Shown here piece after piece: positions 28,348-37,064 of a stretch of DNA of 64,000 bases. Source of the DNA: Methylobacter tundripaludum (GTDB lineage: Bacteria > Pseudomonadota > Gammaproteobacteria > Methylococcales > Methylomonadaceae); the NCBI RefSeq assembly GCF_002934365.1, contig NZ_PTIY01000009.1, forward strand, positions 1 to 64,000, written 5' to 3'. The notes beneath the pieces were generated by a model that was not told the DNA's origin, did no database searches, and saw nothing but the letters and a program-made list of their open reading frames with translations. A program made the position numbers and the translations under genes. Numbering within the stretch: position 1 is the first letter of the stretch; each line of letters begins with the position of its first letter.

Positions 28348-28760
28348 CAAGCCAGCCTTGCGAGCAGGTATTGATGAAGTTGCTCCAGCCCTCCCATATA
28401 ACGCTGGCAAATATGGCTTACCGCTTTGAGCGCGCGGGACTCGTCGTAAGTGTGGGCCATCAGGTTGCGGTCTTCAAGCATGTCTATCCACAGCTGGCCG
28501 TCGATGATGATGTCGTTGGCAAAAGCCTGTTTGATGACTTCCCGCGGCAGCTTCACGTCGATGCCGTTGTACTTGAGGTAGTCCTTCATGGTTTTCCATG
28601 ACAGCTCAAAGGTCATTTCAAACGCCTTGATCAGCGCCATTTGGATCAAGTCATTGTTGGGAGTTTGCGCGTTGGCCTGTACGGCGTGCTGTAGCCTTTG
28701 ATAAGCCGATTGCAGATTTTCGTAGCGTTGTTTCCAGCGGATGTCTTGTTGTGTGTTCAT
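28347..28760 (-). CDS. hepT: HEPN-domain RNase toxin
   Basis: A 137-residue helical protein of the HI0074/HepT type. The catalytic RX4HXY motif is RNLMAHTY near residue 97. KAFEMTFELSWKTMKDYL is the characteristic helix. It pairs with the following MNT gene, with which it shares one base. Its ATG overlaps the TGA of a short upstream frame (ATGA at 28757-28760), suggesting that it was once coupled to another coding region. Confidence 0.9.
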   Translation of the reverse strand: MNTQQDIRWKQRYENLQSAYQRLQHAVQANAQTPNNDLIQMALIKAFEMTFELSWKTMKDYLKYNGIDVKLPREVIKQAFANDIIIDGQLWIDMLEDRNLMAHTYDESRALKAVSHICQRYMGGLEQLHQYLLARLA

Positions 28761-28822
28761 GCGATCAGTGCCTCGTTGAGTCCGTCCAGCAGCGACTCCA
28801 TTTTTGCTCCGAACAGTTTGGG
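28757..28822 (-). pseudogene. relic of a second MNT gene tail
   Basis: An open frame of 21 codons ends PKLFGAKMESLLDGLNEALIA and stops at the ATGA shared with the HEPN start. Its 3' end (CAACGAGGCACTGATCGCA) is nearly the same as that of the MNT gene (CAATGAGGCACTGATGGCG). This suggests an eroded MNT copy; the end of another protein such as a type I methylase subunit is an alternative. Confidence 0.45.
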
Positions 28823-28887
28823 CTAAGTGGGTTCGTTTCCGTTTCGCGAAGCTGGAGCTTCGCCATTAGCAGTTCCCAATCTGGAGA

Positions 28888-29007
28888 GACTGTGAAAGTA
28901 TTGTAAAAGCCGGTTTAAAAAACTTTTTTCAAGTTATTGATTTTTTTAGATAATTTCTGGATTGCAAACCTAGGTTTGCACTCCAAATTCTTAATGCTTT
29001 CACAGCC
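28888..29007. mobile_element. 120-bp MITE-like element with target-site duplication
   Basis: The element has terminal inverted repeats of about 15 bp (GACTGTGAAAGTATT and, inverted, GGCTGTGAAAGCATT). The direct repeat TCTGGAGA flanks it at 28880-28887 and 29008-29015, as an 8-bp target duplication. Removing the element and one copy leaves a palindrome around GTTCCCAA-TCTGGAGA-TTGGGAAC, so it landed in a hairpin repeat. An 18-bp perfect palindrome TGCAAACCTAGGTTTGCA lies at 28963-28980. There is no coding capacity. Eight-bp duplications and GGCTGTG ends suggest an IS1595-like parent, as inference. Confidence 0.75.
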
Positions 29008-29048
29008 TCTGGAGATTGGGAACCAGCCGAGTGAGCCGAATGCCGACG

Positions 29049-31361
29049 CTACTTAGGCCCCAGTACATCCGCCGGATCGCCTTCATACGGCGTTGCGTAT
29101 TTGCAGTCTTTTTGCGGACAAACCTTTTCCACGCCGCGCCGTTTGGTTTCCTTGACGGTTAATATAGGCCACGCGCATTCCGGGCAGCTTTCTTTGATCG
29201 GCGCGTTCCATAATGCGTAATCGCATTTCGGGTATTCCGAGCAGGAATAGAATATCTTGTTGTTCCGGGACTTGCGCTTGAGGATGTTGCCTTTCTTGCA
29301 TTGCGGGCACTCGACGCCGGTGTCTGTCGGTTTTTCCAAAGGCTCGATATGTTTGCATTTGGGATAGCCGCTGCAACCGATAAATTTGCCGTAGCGTCCG
29401 GTCTTGATCACTAAAGGCGATTCGCATTTAGGGCAGACGCGGCCTTCCACGACTTCGGGCTCGTCGCCGGCGCCGCCATCGTCGTTCAGGTTGCGGGTAT
29501 AAGAGCACTCGGGATAGTTGGTGCAGCCGATAAACCGGCCGTTCCGGCCTAAACGGATCGACAGCGGGCTGCCGCAATCGGGGCATTTTTCGTCGATGGC
29601 CTCCTGGGTGACATCCTTGCGCTGGACGCTTTCTTCTTTTTCCTGAATCAGCGTGGTGAAAGGTTGCCAGAAATCGCGCATTAACGGTATCCAGTCTTTT
29701 TCTCCCCGCGACACAGCATCCAGTTCGTCTTCCAGGTTGGCGGTAAAATCGTAATCGACGTATTTGGTGAAATGCTCGGTCAGGAATTTGTTGACGATTC
29801 GGCCGACATCGGTCGGGTAGAAGCGTTTGCCGTCCAGAGTCACGTATTCGCGGTTTTGCAGGGTCGAAATAATCGACGCATAGGTTGATGGACGTCCGAT
29901 ACCGTGTTCTTCAAGGGATTTTACCAGGCTGGCTTCGCCGTAGCGTGGCGGCGGCTCGGTGAAGTGCTGTGCGGCATTGATGTCGTTAAGCTGGACCGGG
30001 CGGCCTTCTTCCATCGGCGGCAGGAAGCTTTCCTTGTCGTCGCTCTCGTTGCTGTCGTCTTTGCCTTCCAGATAGGCGGTCATGAAGCCGGGATGGGCGA
30101 TTGTGGAGCCGGTCGCCCTGAATACGTGTTTGCCGTCGCCGCAGGTCAAGTCGACGGCGACCATGTTCAGCGTCGCATGAATCATCTGGCAAGCGATCGT
30201 GCGCTTCCAGATCAGTTCGTAGAGCTTGAACTGTTCGATGCTCAGGTGCGCTTTTAGCTGGCTCGGCAAGTACCTTGGATAAGTCGGGCGTATCGCTTCG
30301 TGCGCTTCCTGGGCGTTTTTCGATTTGGTCTTAAAGACTCGAGGTTCTTTCGGCACATTCTCGGCGCCGTAGTTTTCGGCAATTAGCGCGCGGATTTCCT
30401 CGACGGCGTCTACCGACAGGTTGACCGAGTCGGTACGCATATAGGTGATCAAGCCGGCGGTTTCGCCGCCTATATCGATGCCTTCATACAGTTGCTGGGC
30501 AACGATCATCGTGCGCTTGGTGGTAAAGCCCAGTTTGCGCGAGGCCTCCTGTTGCAGCGTCGAGGTGATGAACGGCGGGGCAGGGTTGCGTTTTTGCTGT
30601 TTCTTCTCCAGCTTGGCGACCATTAATTGGCCGTCCGCAGCATCCAATAAGGTTTGCTTGGTTTTTTCCGCCAGCTCTTCATTGGTGATGCTGAATTGCG
30701 TGACTTTTTCGCCGTCAAACTGGGTCAGTTTGGCTTTAAAGGCTTGATCCTGCGCGGTTAATGCTGCATCGATAGTCCAGTATTCGCGGGATTTAAAGGC
30801 TTCGATTTCAAGCTCGCGCTCGACGATCATACGCAAAGCGGGGCTTTGTACGCGGCCTGCCGACAAGCCGCGGCGGATTTTTTTCCATAACAGCGGCGAC
30901 AGGTTAAAGCCGACCAGATAATCCAAAGCACGGCGCGCCTGTTGAGCATTGACCAAATTGATCGCAACTTCCTCCGGGTTGGCGATGGCTTCGGTGACGG
31001 CTTTTTTGGTGATTTCATGGAACACAACCCGGTACACCGGCTTGTCTTTGAGCAGTTTTTTTTCTTTCAATAATTCAAGCAAATGCCAGGAAATCGCTTC
31101 CCCTTCTCTATCAGGGTCGGTCGCCAGATATAAGGCGTCCGAGGCTTTAAGGGCTTTGCTGATGGCTTGTACGTGTTTTTGGTTGCGGTCGATGACTTCG
31201 TATTTCATTGCGAAGTCATGATCCGGGTCGACAGCGCCTTCTTTGGGGATCAGGTCGCGCACATGTCCATATGAGGCCAGAACCTGAAAATCTTTGCCTA
31301 AGTATTTTTCTATGGTTTTGGCTTTTGCAGGCGATTCTACGATGACGAGATTTTTACTCAT
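29049..31361 (-). CDS. topA: DNA topoisomerase I
   Basis: A 770-residue type IA topoisomerase relaxing negative supercoils. The Toprim domain starts NLVIVESPAKAKTIEKYLG with the metal triad DPDREGE; the catalytic tyrosine is in LITYMRTDSVNLS. The C-terminus has four zinc-ribbon-like units (for example CPDCGSPLS...CTNYPEC and CPECAWP...CPQKDC). E. coli has three zinc fingers plus two ribbon-like domains and 865 residues, so this is a shorter version. Hairpin family B lies between it and smg. Confidence 0.97.
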   Translation of the reverse strand: MSKNLVIVESPAKAKTIEKYLGKDFQVLASYGHVRDLIPKEGAVDPDHDFAMKYEVIDRNQKHVQAISKALKASDALYLATDPDREGEAISWHLLELLKEKKLLKDKPVYRVVFHEITKKAVTEAIANPEEVAINLVNAQQARRALDYLVGFNLSPLLWKKIRRGLSAGRVQSPALRMIVERELEIEAFKSREYWTIDAALTAQDQAFKAKLTQFDGEKVTQFSITNEELAEKTKQTLLDAADGQLMVAKLEKKQQKRNPAPPFITSTLQQEASRKLGFTTKRTMIVAQQLYEGIDIGGETAGLITYMRTDSVNLSVDAVEEIRALIAENYGAENVPKEPRVFKTKSKNAQEAHEAIRPTYPRYLPSQLKAHLSIEQFKLYELIWKRTIACQMIHATLNMVAVDLTCGDGKHVFRATGSTIAHPGFMTAYLEGKDDSNESDDKESFLPPMEEGRPVQLNDINAAQHFTEPPPRYGEASLVKSLEEHGIGRPSTYASIISTLQNREYVTLDGKRFYPTDVGRIVNKFLTEHFTKYVDYDFTANLEDELDAVSRGEKDWIPLMRDFWQPFTTLIQEKEESVQRKDVTQEAIDEKCPDCGSPLSIRLGRNGRFIGCTNYPECSYTRNLNDDGGAGDEPEVVEGRVCPKCESPLVIKTGRYGKFIGCSGYPKCKHIEPLEKPTDTGVECPQCKKGNILKRKSRNNKIFYSCSEYPKCDYALWNAPIKESCPECAWPILTVKETKRRGVEKVCPQKDCKYATPYEGDPADVLGPK

Positions 31362-31377
31362 TTATTTAAAAGGATGA

Positions 31378-31460
31378 AAGGCGAAGGGCTAAAGACGAAG
31401 GGCGAAGGGCTAAAGGCGAAAGTGTACGTTTTTTTGCCTTTAGCCCTTCGCCTTTCGCCT
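31378..31460. repeat. hairpin repeat family B, copy 2
   Basis: A GGCGAAGGGCTAAAG-type unit occurs twice in the left half, facing TTTAGCCCTTCGCCTTTCGCCT at its right end (31439-31460). It shares the GGCGAA(A)GG unit with the copy at 22452. It fills most of the gap between smg and topA. Confidence 0.8.
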
Positions 31461-31465
31461 ATTTT

Positions 31466-31933
31466 TTAATGCAAATAAGTTGGGATAAGGTCATAGACTA
31501 TATCTTCCATTCTGGAGAAGGCGATTTCCTCATCCGGTTGGCTGAGCAATACCATCAGCACTATCCATTTTAGCTTTTCCATCGATATTTCTTCATTTTC
31601 CAGCGCCATGGCCCGGTCGATGACAATTTCCCGGTTGGCTGAGTTCAGGATGCCGCTGTTCTCAAGAAATATAAGCAAGTTGCGGCATTCAAGATCCAGT
31701 CTGGCCTTTTCCTGAGTGCAGAAAATGCGGAATGCTGGCGAGGCGGATGCTTTTATCGCCCGTTGCAGGCTAAGCGACTCCAGCCAGTCGAAAGCTTTAT
31801 TGACTTCGATTTGTTCAAAGCCTGCTTCCAGCAATTCCGTTCTGACGACATCACTGTCTGGAAGTATTTCAATTTCATCTTCCATATAGTTTTCGAATAA
31901 ATACATCAGGACATCAAAAATATTTTCTTTCAT
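31466..31933 (-). CDS. smg: Smg family protein (DUF494)
   Basis: A 155-residue acidic protein of the Smg/DUF494 family; the function is not established. Family blocks: MKENIFDVLMYLFENYM at the start, LLEAGFEQIEVNKAFDWLESL and a C-terminal IPTYLH. The dprA-smg-topA order is conserved in gammaproteobacteria. It begins 14 nt after dprA. Confidence 0.92.
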   Translation of the reverse strand: MKENIFDVLMYLFENYMEDEIEILPDSDVVRTELLEAGFEQIEVNKAFDWLESLSLQRAIKASASPAFRIFCTQEKARLDLECRNLLIFLENSGILNSANREIVIDRAMALENEEISMEKLKWIVLMVLLSQPDEEIAFSRMEDIVYDLIPTYLH

Positions 31934-31947
31934 GGGCTCTTGGTTGG

Positions 31948-33000
31948 TTATTTGATTCGAGTATAGCAGCCGCCGGGGGTTGCCTCTATGTAACCTTGCA
32001 GTTCCAAAATCAGTAACATTGACGAAATAACTTCGACGGATTCGTTGGCGTTTTCAACCAGAGTATCGATAGAAGTTGGGCTAAACATGACAAGATTCAA
32101 TAATGTTTGTTGCTCCAGGTCAAGTGTTGATTGCATCGTCGGTGGGGTGAATTTTTCATCCTGTTGATTATATTGATTTAGTTCTTCAAGAATATCTTGG
32201 GTTGTTTCGACAAGTTTTGCCCCTTCGCGGATTAACGCGTTGCAACCGCGGGCCAGCGGGTTATGAATGGAGCCGGGTATCGCAAACACTTCGCGGTTTT
32301 GTTCGAGCGCCATCCGGGCCGTAATTAGCGAGCCGCTTTGTTTGGCGGCTTCAACCACCAGCAAGCCTTGGCACAGGCCGCTGATAATGCGGTTGCGTCG
32401 GGGAAAATGGTTGGCTTTGGCGGTCGTGCCGGGCGGGAATTCCGAAATTATCGCTCCGGTATTGACGATTTCGGTGGCCAAGTCCTTATGACAGGCAGGG
32501 TAGACACGATCCAGCCCGGTTCCGGCTACCGCAACCGTATAGCCGTTAGCCTTTAATGCGCCCTGATGGCCGGCTGCATCAATGCCTAAAGCGAGTCCGC
32601 TGGTAATTACAAAACCGTATCGGCTCAGGATTTTGGCAAAGTTAAAGGCGATGTCCAGGCCTGAAGTCGAAGGGTTGCGGCTGCCTACGATTGCAATCTG
32701 CGGCAGCGATAGCAATTCAGGGTTGCCGCGCACGAACAGAATAGGCGGAGGGTCGGCGATTTCCTTTAACAGCGGCGGATAGTCCGCGTCGTCGAGGGTG
32801 ATTGCGCTGTTGTTGTCTTGATTCAGCCAGTTCAGGTCGTAGTCGATACGAGACCAGTCAGGGTTCCTGAGCGCATTGACGATGTCGCTTTTCAGGCCCA
32901 AGGCGCTCAGTGCGGATGACGATTCCGCAAATAATTGTGCGGGCGTATGACTTTCGAGCAAGCGGAGGAATGTTCGGCAACCGATTCCGGGCGTGCGCAA
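31948..33000 (-). CDS. dprA: DNA processing protein DprA
   Basis: A 350-residue (as given) DprA/Smf, which loads RecA on incoming single-stranded DNA in transformation. The Rossmann core shows IAIVGSRNPS, VITSGLALGIDAAGHQGAL and PRRNRIISGLC, with a C-terminal winged helix. The TTG at 33000 is the only standard start in frame, but it has no ribosome site and recognisable sequence continues upstream (IKYWLALL before RTPGIGCRTF). Translation may begin at a non-standard codon such as ATT (33048) or CTG (33054, overlapping the preceding TGA as CTGA). Confidence 0.92.
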   Translation of the reverse strand: MRTPGIGCRTFLRLLESHTPAQLFAESSSALSALGLKSDIVNALRNPDWSRIDYDLNWLNQDNNSAITLDDADYPPLLKEIADPPPILFVRGNPELLSLPQIAIVGSRNPSTSGLDIAFNFAKILSRYGFVITSGLALGIDAAGHQGALKANGYTVAVAGTGLDRVYPACHKDLATEIVNTGAIISEFPPGTTAKANHFPRRNRIISGLCQGLLVVEAAKQSGSLITARMALEQNREVFAIPGSIHNPLARGCNALIREGAKLVETTQDILEELNQYNQQDEKFTPPTMQSTLDLEQQTLLNLVMFSPTSIDTLVENANESVEVISSMLLILELQGYIEATPGGCYTRIK

Positions 33001-33050
33001 TAGCGCAAGCCAGTATTTTATGTCTAGGCCGGTTTGTTGTGAGGTAATGT

Positions 33051-34238
33051 TCAGGGGGTTTGGACTTTGTCTAAGACATGAAGGGCCTGGGTCGCTTTCA
33101 TGACCAGGGCGTAACTGACGCGCTCAAACGGGCGGAAAACCATCAGCGTGCCGGCGACTTCATCGGGAAGGGTAACGGTATCGCTTTTAGTCGGGCTGTA
33201 AAAATCTCTGACAACCTTGCCGCTTTTATAAATATCCAACTCGTGTCCGACTAAAAGGCCGTCTGCGGCGCCTTTGTTTATGACGACCACACTATACCGG
33301 CCGATTTGGGAAACGCCGCCCAGTACACTGATAATGCTGCCTTTTACACTTTGCTCAGGCGGACGGGGAAAATAATTTAACGCAATATCTTCCTCGGTAT
33401 TGGGCATGGTCCGGTCGCCGGTGCGAATTTCTCCGGCTGCTTTGGTTACGGCCAAGGTTGCAGGGTCGCCGGTTTGTTGCAATAAGCTGTCGGCGATATA
33501 TTGCGCTTCATAGCCTAGGATTTCCCCGCTTCCCGGGTCGATATAAGTTTTTCCCGGCCGGTAAATGGTGTGTGCCGGGTTTTTCGAGTCGGTTATCGAA
33601 CGGACGTAAACATGGTCGCCGGTTCCCGCAATGATATGCTCGCCGGCAAAGGCGACAATATAGGGCGCATTGGTCAGTTCATCTTCACCGACTACTTTGG
33701 GCGATGACAGGTAACTTGCTATGGTTTCGACAGGAATTAACCGGATTGCTTGTTTTAGATTGGTTTCCCGGATGCAGGGCAGTAACTTGCCATCTTCGGC
33801 GACGGCGAAGTCTTTACGTCCGTATTTATAGTCTTCTTCCCGAAGCACGCAGGGAGAATTGGAGACGGCTTGGGTCTGGGGCAGCTCGCTTCTGGAAAGA
33901 CTGAGCTGCGGTTTGCCGTCGACCATCGAAAAATAAAGCGTGTCGCCGGGATAAATAAGGTTAGGATTTTTAATCTGGGAATTGCGGCTCCACAACTCAG
34001 GCCATTGCCAAGGATGCTTTAAAAACTTACCGGACAGTTCCCATAATGTATCGCCTTTGACGACGGTATATTGGTCGGGGTGGGACGGGTTTACTTGTAT
34101 TTCATCACGGGCTGTCCATGCCGGTGTCCCTGTGGGCGCATTGCGTGCCAATCCGCTCCAGGCGGATTGGTCATCGGCCCACACGCTTAAGCTGATGAGC
34201 AGAGAAGCGACCAATCCTGTGAGTGTTCGAAAAGCCAT
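33051..34238 (-). CDS. LysM-domain secreted protein
   Basis: A 395-residue exported protein. Residues 1-21 are a signal peptide ending SVWADD. A single LysM domain is at about 56-105 (YTVVKGDTLWELSGKFL to YPGDTLYF), binding peptidoglycan. The remaining 290 residues have no motif I recognise beyond a VINKGAADGLLVGHELDIY segment seen in this family. It lies directly upstream of dprA, an arrangement common in gammaproteobacteria, and is divergent from def. Confidence 0.88.
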   Translation of the reverse strand: MAFRTLTGLVASLLISLSVWADDQSAWSGLARNAPTGTPAWTARDEIQVNPSHPDQYTVVKGDTLWELSGKFLKHPWQWPELWSRNSQIKNPNLIYPGDTLYFSMVDGKPQLSLSRSELPQTQAVSNSPCVLREEDYKYGRKDFAVAEDGKLLPCIRETNLKQAIRLIPVETIASYLSSPKVVGEDELTNAPYIVAFAGEHIIAGTGDHVYVRSITDSKNPAHTIYRPGKTYIDPGSGEILGYEAQYIADSLLQQTGDPATLAVTKAAGEIRTGDRTMPNTEEDIALNYFPRPPEQSVKGSIISVLGGVSQIGRYSVVVINKGAADGLLVGHELDIYKSGKVVRDFYSPTKSDTVTLPDEVAGTLMVFRPFERVSYALVMKATQALHVLDKVQTP

Positions 34239-34334
34239 TTGGGGTCCTGAGGAGTCTTTTTATGCTATGTGAATTCAAAGTTTAGAGGAATTCAGATAGA
34301 ATTCCAGTATTCAATTATTATAGTGGAGAGTTTG

Positions 34335-34841
34335 TTGAGTATTCTATCTATTCTCGAGTTTCCGGATGAACGGTTGCGGAAGAAGGCGGCAATCGTAAAA
34401 ACGGTCGATGATAACGTCAAAAAATTGGTCGATGATATGCTTGAAACCATGTACGAATCGCATGGCGTAGGATTGGCCGCAACGCAGGTCAACGTGCATC
34501 AGAGGATAGTCGTCATTGATGTCAGCGAGGAAAAGGACAGTCCGTTATGTTTAATCAATCCTGAGATTATTGAAAAAGACGGGGTTAAGGAGTCCGAAGA
34601 GGGCTGTCTTTCGGTACCCGGTTTTTTTGAAAAGGTGAACAGGGCAGAACATATCATCGTGAAAGCGCTCGACAAGGAAGGAAAGTCTTTTGAATTAAGC
34701 GCCAGGGATTTGCTGGCCGTATGCGTTCAGCACGAGTTGGATCATTTGGACGGAAAACTGTTTGTTGATTATATTTCGCCGTTAAAACGGCAGCGGATTA
34801 AGAAAAAATTGGAAAAAATTCATAAAAAGGAAGTGGGTTGA
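34335..34841 (+). CDS. def: peptide deformylase
   Basis: A 168-residue metalloenzyme removing the formyl group from nascent N-terminal Met. Motifs: GVGLAATQ (I), EGCLSVPG (II) and QHELDHLDG (III), with metal ligands Cys, His, His. TTG at 34335 is the best start: GGAGAG lies 5-10 nt upstream and the product begins (M)[17 protein letters not shown], the usual form. A start at 34269 would add an unrelated leader. Overlap or near-overlap with fmt gives the classic def-fmt operon. Confidence 0.95.
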   Translation: MSILSILEFPDERLRKKAAIVKTVDDNVKKLVDDMLETMYESHGVGLAATQVNVHQRIVVIDVSEEKDSPLCLINPEIIEKDGVKESEEGCLSVPGFFEKVNRAEHIIVKALDKEGKSFELSARDLLAVCVQHELDHLDGKLFVDYISPLKRQRIKKKLEKIHKKEVG

Positions 34842-34843
34842 GT

Positions 34844-35770
34844 ATGAGGATTATTTTTGCCGGAACGCCTGAGTTCGCCGTGCCTTGCTTGCAAGCGTTG
34901 CTGGACTCCGAGCACGAGGTTTGCGCCGTTTACACCCAGCCCGACCGTCCGGCGGGCCGGGGCCGCAAGTTGCAGCCAAGTCCGGTTAAGGAACTGGCGG
35001 TAACTGCCGGAATCCCTGTTTATCAGCCGCTTACGATGAAGACCGCCGAGGACTTGCAGCAGATTCGTGCATTGAATGCCGATTTGATGGTCGTGGTCGC
35101 TTACGGCGTGATTTTAACGCAAGACGTTCTGGATGCGCCCAAGCTGGGCTGCATCAATGTGCATGCGTCATTGTTGCCGCGCTGGCGCGGAGCCGCGCCG
35201 ATTCAGCGGGCATTGATGGCCGGTGATCAAAAGACCGGCGTGACCATCATGCAGATCGTGCGCAAACTCGATGCCGGCGATATGCTGCATAAGGAAGAAT
35301 GCGAAATCGGCCTGGCCGATACGGCCGGCGATTTGCATGACAAATTGGCTGCGTTGGGCGCAACCGGACTGTCTAAAGTGCTGGCGCAGATAGAGGCCGG
35401 AACCGTTCATCCCGAGCCGCAGGACGAGGCGCTGGTGACCTATGCCGAAAAACTGGAAAAAAGCGAAGCGGCTATCGACTGGACCCAACCTGCTGCGGAT
35501 ATAGCGCGAAAAGTAAGAGGCTTGAATCCGTGGCCTGTCGCGCAGACGCTTTGTCAAGGCAATGTGTTGCGCATCTGGCGGGCGGCGGAAGCGGATGATT
35601 CGTCCGTACAGATGGAACCCGGCACTGTGCGTTGTGCCGATAAACAGATGGACGTGGCGACCGGCTTCGGCTTTTTAAGGTTATTGGAAGTGCAGTTGCC
35701 GGGCGGAAAACGCATGCCCGTCCAGGCTTTTTTGAGCGCTCACGACGTTAACGGAGTACAGTTAGGTTGA
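34844..35770 (+). CDS. fmt: methionyl-tRNA formyltransferase
   Basis: A 308-residue enzyme formylating initiator Met-tRNA with 10-formyl-THF. Landmarks: MRIIFAGTPEFAVPCL, QPDRPAGRGRKLQPSPVK, the catalytic INVHASLLPRWRGAAPI, and a C-terminal OB-like domain. ATG at 34844 gives the usual N-terminus; a TTG at 34838 overlapping the def stop is an alternative that adds two residues. rsmB follows after 7 nt. Confidence 0.97.
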   Translation: MRIIFAGTPEFAVPCLQALLDSEHEVCAVYTQPDRPAGRGRKLQPSPVKELAVTAGIPVYQPLTMKTAEDLQQIRALNADLMVVVAYGVILTQDVLDAPKLGCINVHASLLPRWRGAAPIQRALMAGDQKTGVTIMQIVRKLDAGDMLHKEECEIGLADTAGDLHDKLAALGATGLSKVLAQIEAGTVHPEPQDEALVTYAEKLEKSEAAIDWTQPAADIARKVRGLNPWPVAQTLCQGNVLRIWRAAEADDSSVQMEPGTVRCADKQMDVATGFGFLRLLEVQLPGGKRMPVQAFLSAHDVNGVQLG

Positions 35771-35777
35771 ACACCCG

Positions 35778-37064
35778 GTGAATACACGATTAGCCGCGGC
35801 CCGGGTATTGTCCCGTGTTTTGCAGGACGGACAGTCCTTAACCGCCGCCTTGGATAATGCCTTTCCGGTCATAGAATCAGGTAAAGACCGGGCTTTCATT
35901 CAAGCGCTGTGCTATGGCGTTTGCAGGCAATTTCACCGGCTGGACTTTATTTTAAGTCAATTACTGGATAAACCGCTAAAAGATGCCGACGTTAAGGCGC
36001 TGGCTTTGGTGGGTTTGTACCAGCTTAAATTCATGCGGGTAAAGCCCCATGCGGCAGTGTCCGAAACGGTTTTGGCCGCGCGCAAAAAACCGTGGGCCAA
36101 GTCGCTGATCAATGCGGTGCTCAGAACCTATCTGCGCGAGCAGGAAGGACTTGAACATAAGGCTGATAAATTCCAGGCCGCAGCGCTGAGTCATCCCGAT
36201 TGGCTGATCAAGCAAATTGAGCGGGATTGGCCGGAGCAGGCGTTAAATATTTTCTTGGAAAACAACCGGCAACCGCCGATGGTGTTGCGGGTCAATCTGG
36301 CGAAAACCAGCCGCGAAAGTTATCTGCAACGACTAACCGGGCAGGATATAGCGGCCCAAGCCGTCAGCTTTTGTCCGTCGGCGATCAGGCTGGACAAGCC
36401 GGCGCCTGTGGAGTTGCTGCCCGGCTTTGCCGACGGGCTGGTTTCCGTCCAGGATGCCGCCGCGCAACTGGCGGCCGGATTGCTGGATGTGCGGCCGGGA
36501 CAACGGGTGCTCGATGTGTGCGCCGCGCCGGGTGGAAAAGCGGCGCACATTCTTGAAACTCAACTTCAGCTGAAAGAGTTGGTTGCTGTCGATATAGACG
36601 GGGCCAGAATGCAGCGGGTCAGCGAAAATTTGCAGCGTTTAAACCTGCAAGCCAAACTGGTCGTCGGCGATGCGGCAAAGCCCGAAGAGTGGTGGGACGG
36701 CCAGCTGTTCGACCGGATTTTACTGGACGCGCCGTGTTCGGCCTTGGGCGTTATTCGCCGTCATCCCGACATTAAATTATTGCGCAGAGCCGAGGATATT
36801 GGGCAATTGCAGGTTTTGCAAAAATCCATCCTGCAAGCCGTCTGGCCGCTATTAGCGCCCGGCGGGTTATTGCTCTATGCGACCTGCTCCATTTTGAAGC
36901 AGGAAAACGAGCAACAGGTCCAAGCTTTTCTAGCCGGGCGCAACGATGCGGTCGAGTCGCCTATAGAGGCAGACTGGGGGAGCGCCGGAGCATGCGGGCG
37001 GCAGATTTTTACCGGTGAATCGGCAATGGACGGGTTTTATTATGCGCGCATCGGCAAACAATAA
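35778..37064 (+). CDS. rsmB: 16S rRNA m5C967 methyltransferase RsmB
   Basis: A 428-residue RsmB/Sun. Residues 1-140 are a NusB-like RNA-binding domain; the Rossmann methyltransferase has DVCAAPGGKAAHILE (motif I), LDAPCSALGVIRRHPDIK (motif IV, PC cysteine) and LLYATCSIL (motif VI, catalytic TC). The start is GTG at 35778. The end overlaps the DUF4390 gene by 23 nt, making def-fmt-rsmB-DUF4390-ntrY-ntrX one probable operon. Confidence 0.97.
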   Translation: MNTRLAAARVLSRVLQDGQSLTAALDNAFPVIESGKDRAFIQALCYGVCRQFHRLDFILSQLLDKPLKDADVKALALVGLYQLKFMRVKPHAAVSETVLAARKKPWAKSLINAVLRTYLREQEGLEHKADKFQAAALSHPDWLIKQIERDWPEQALNIFLENNRQPPMVLRVNLAKTSRESYLQRLTGQDIAAQAVSFCPSAIRLDKPAPVELLPGFADGLVSVQDAAAQLAAGLLDVRPGQRVLDVCAAPGGKAAHILETQLQLKELVAVDIDGARMQRVSENLQRLNLQAKLVVGDAAKPEEWWDGQLFDRILLDAPCSALGVIRRHPDIKLLRRAEDIGQLQVLQKSILQAVWPLLAPGGLLLYATCSILKQENEQQVQAFLAGRNDAVESPIEADWGSAGACGRQIFTGESAMDGFYYARIGKQ

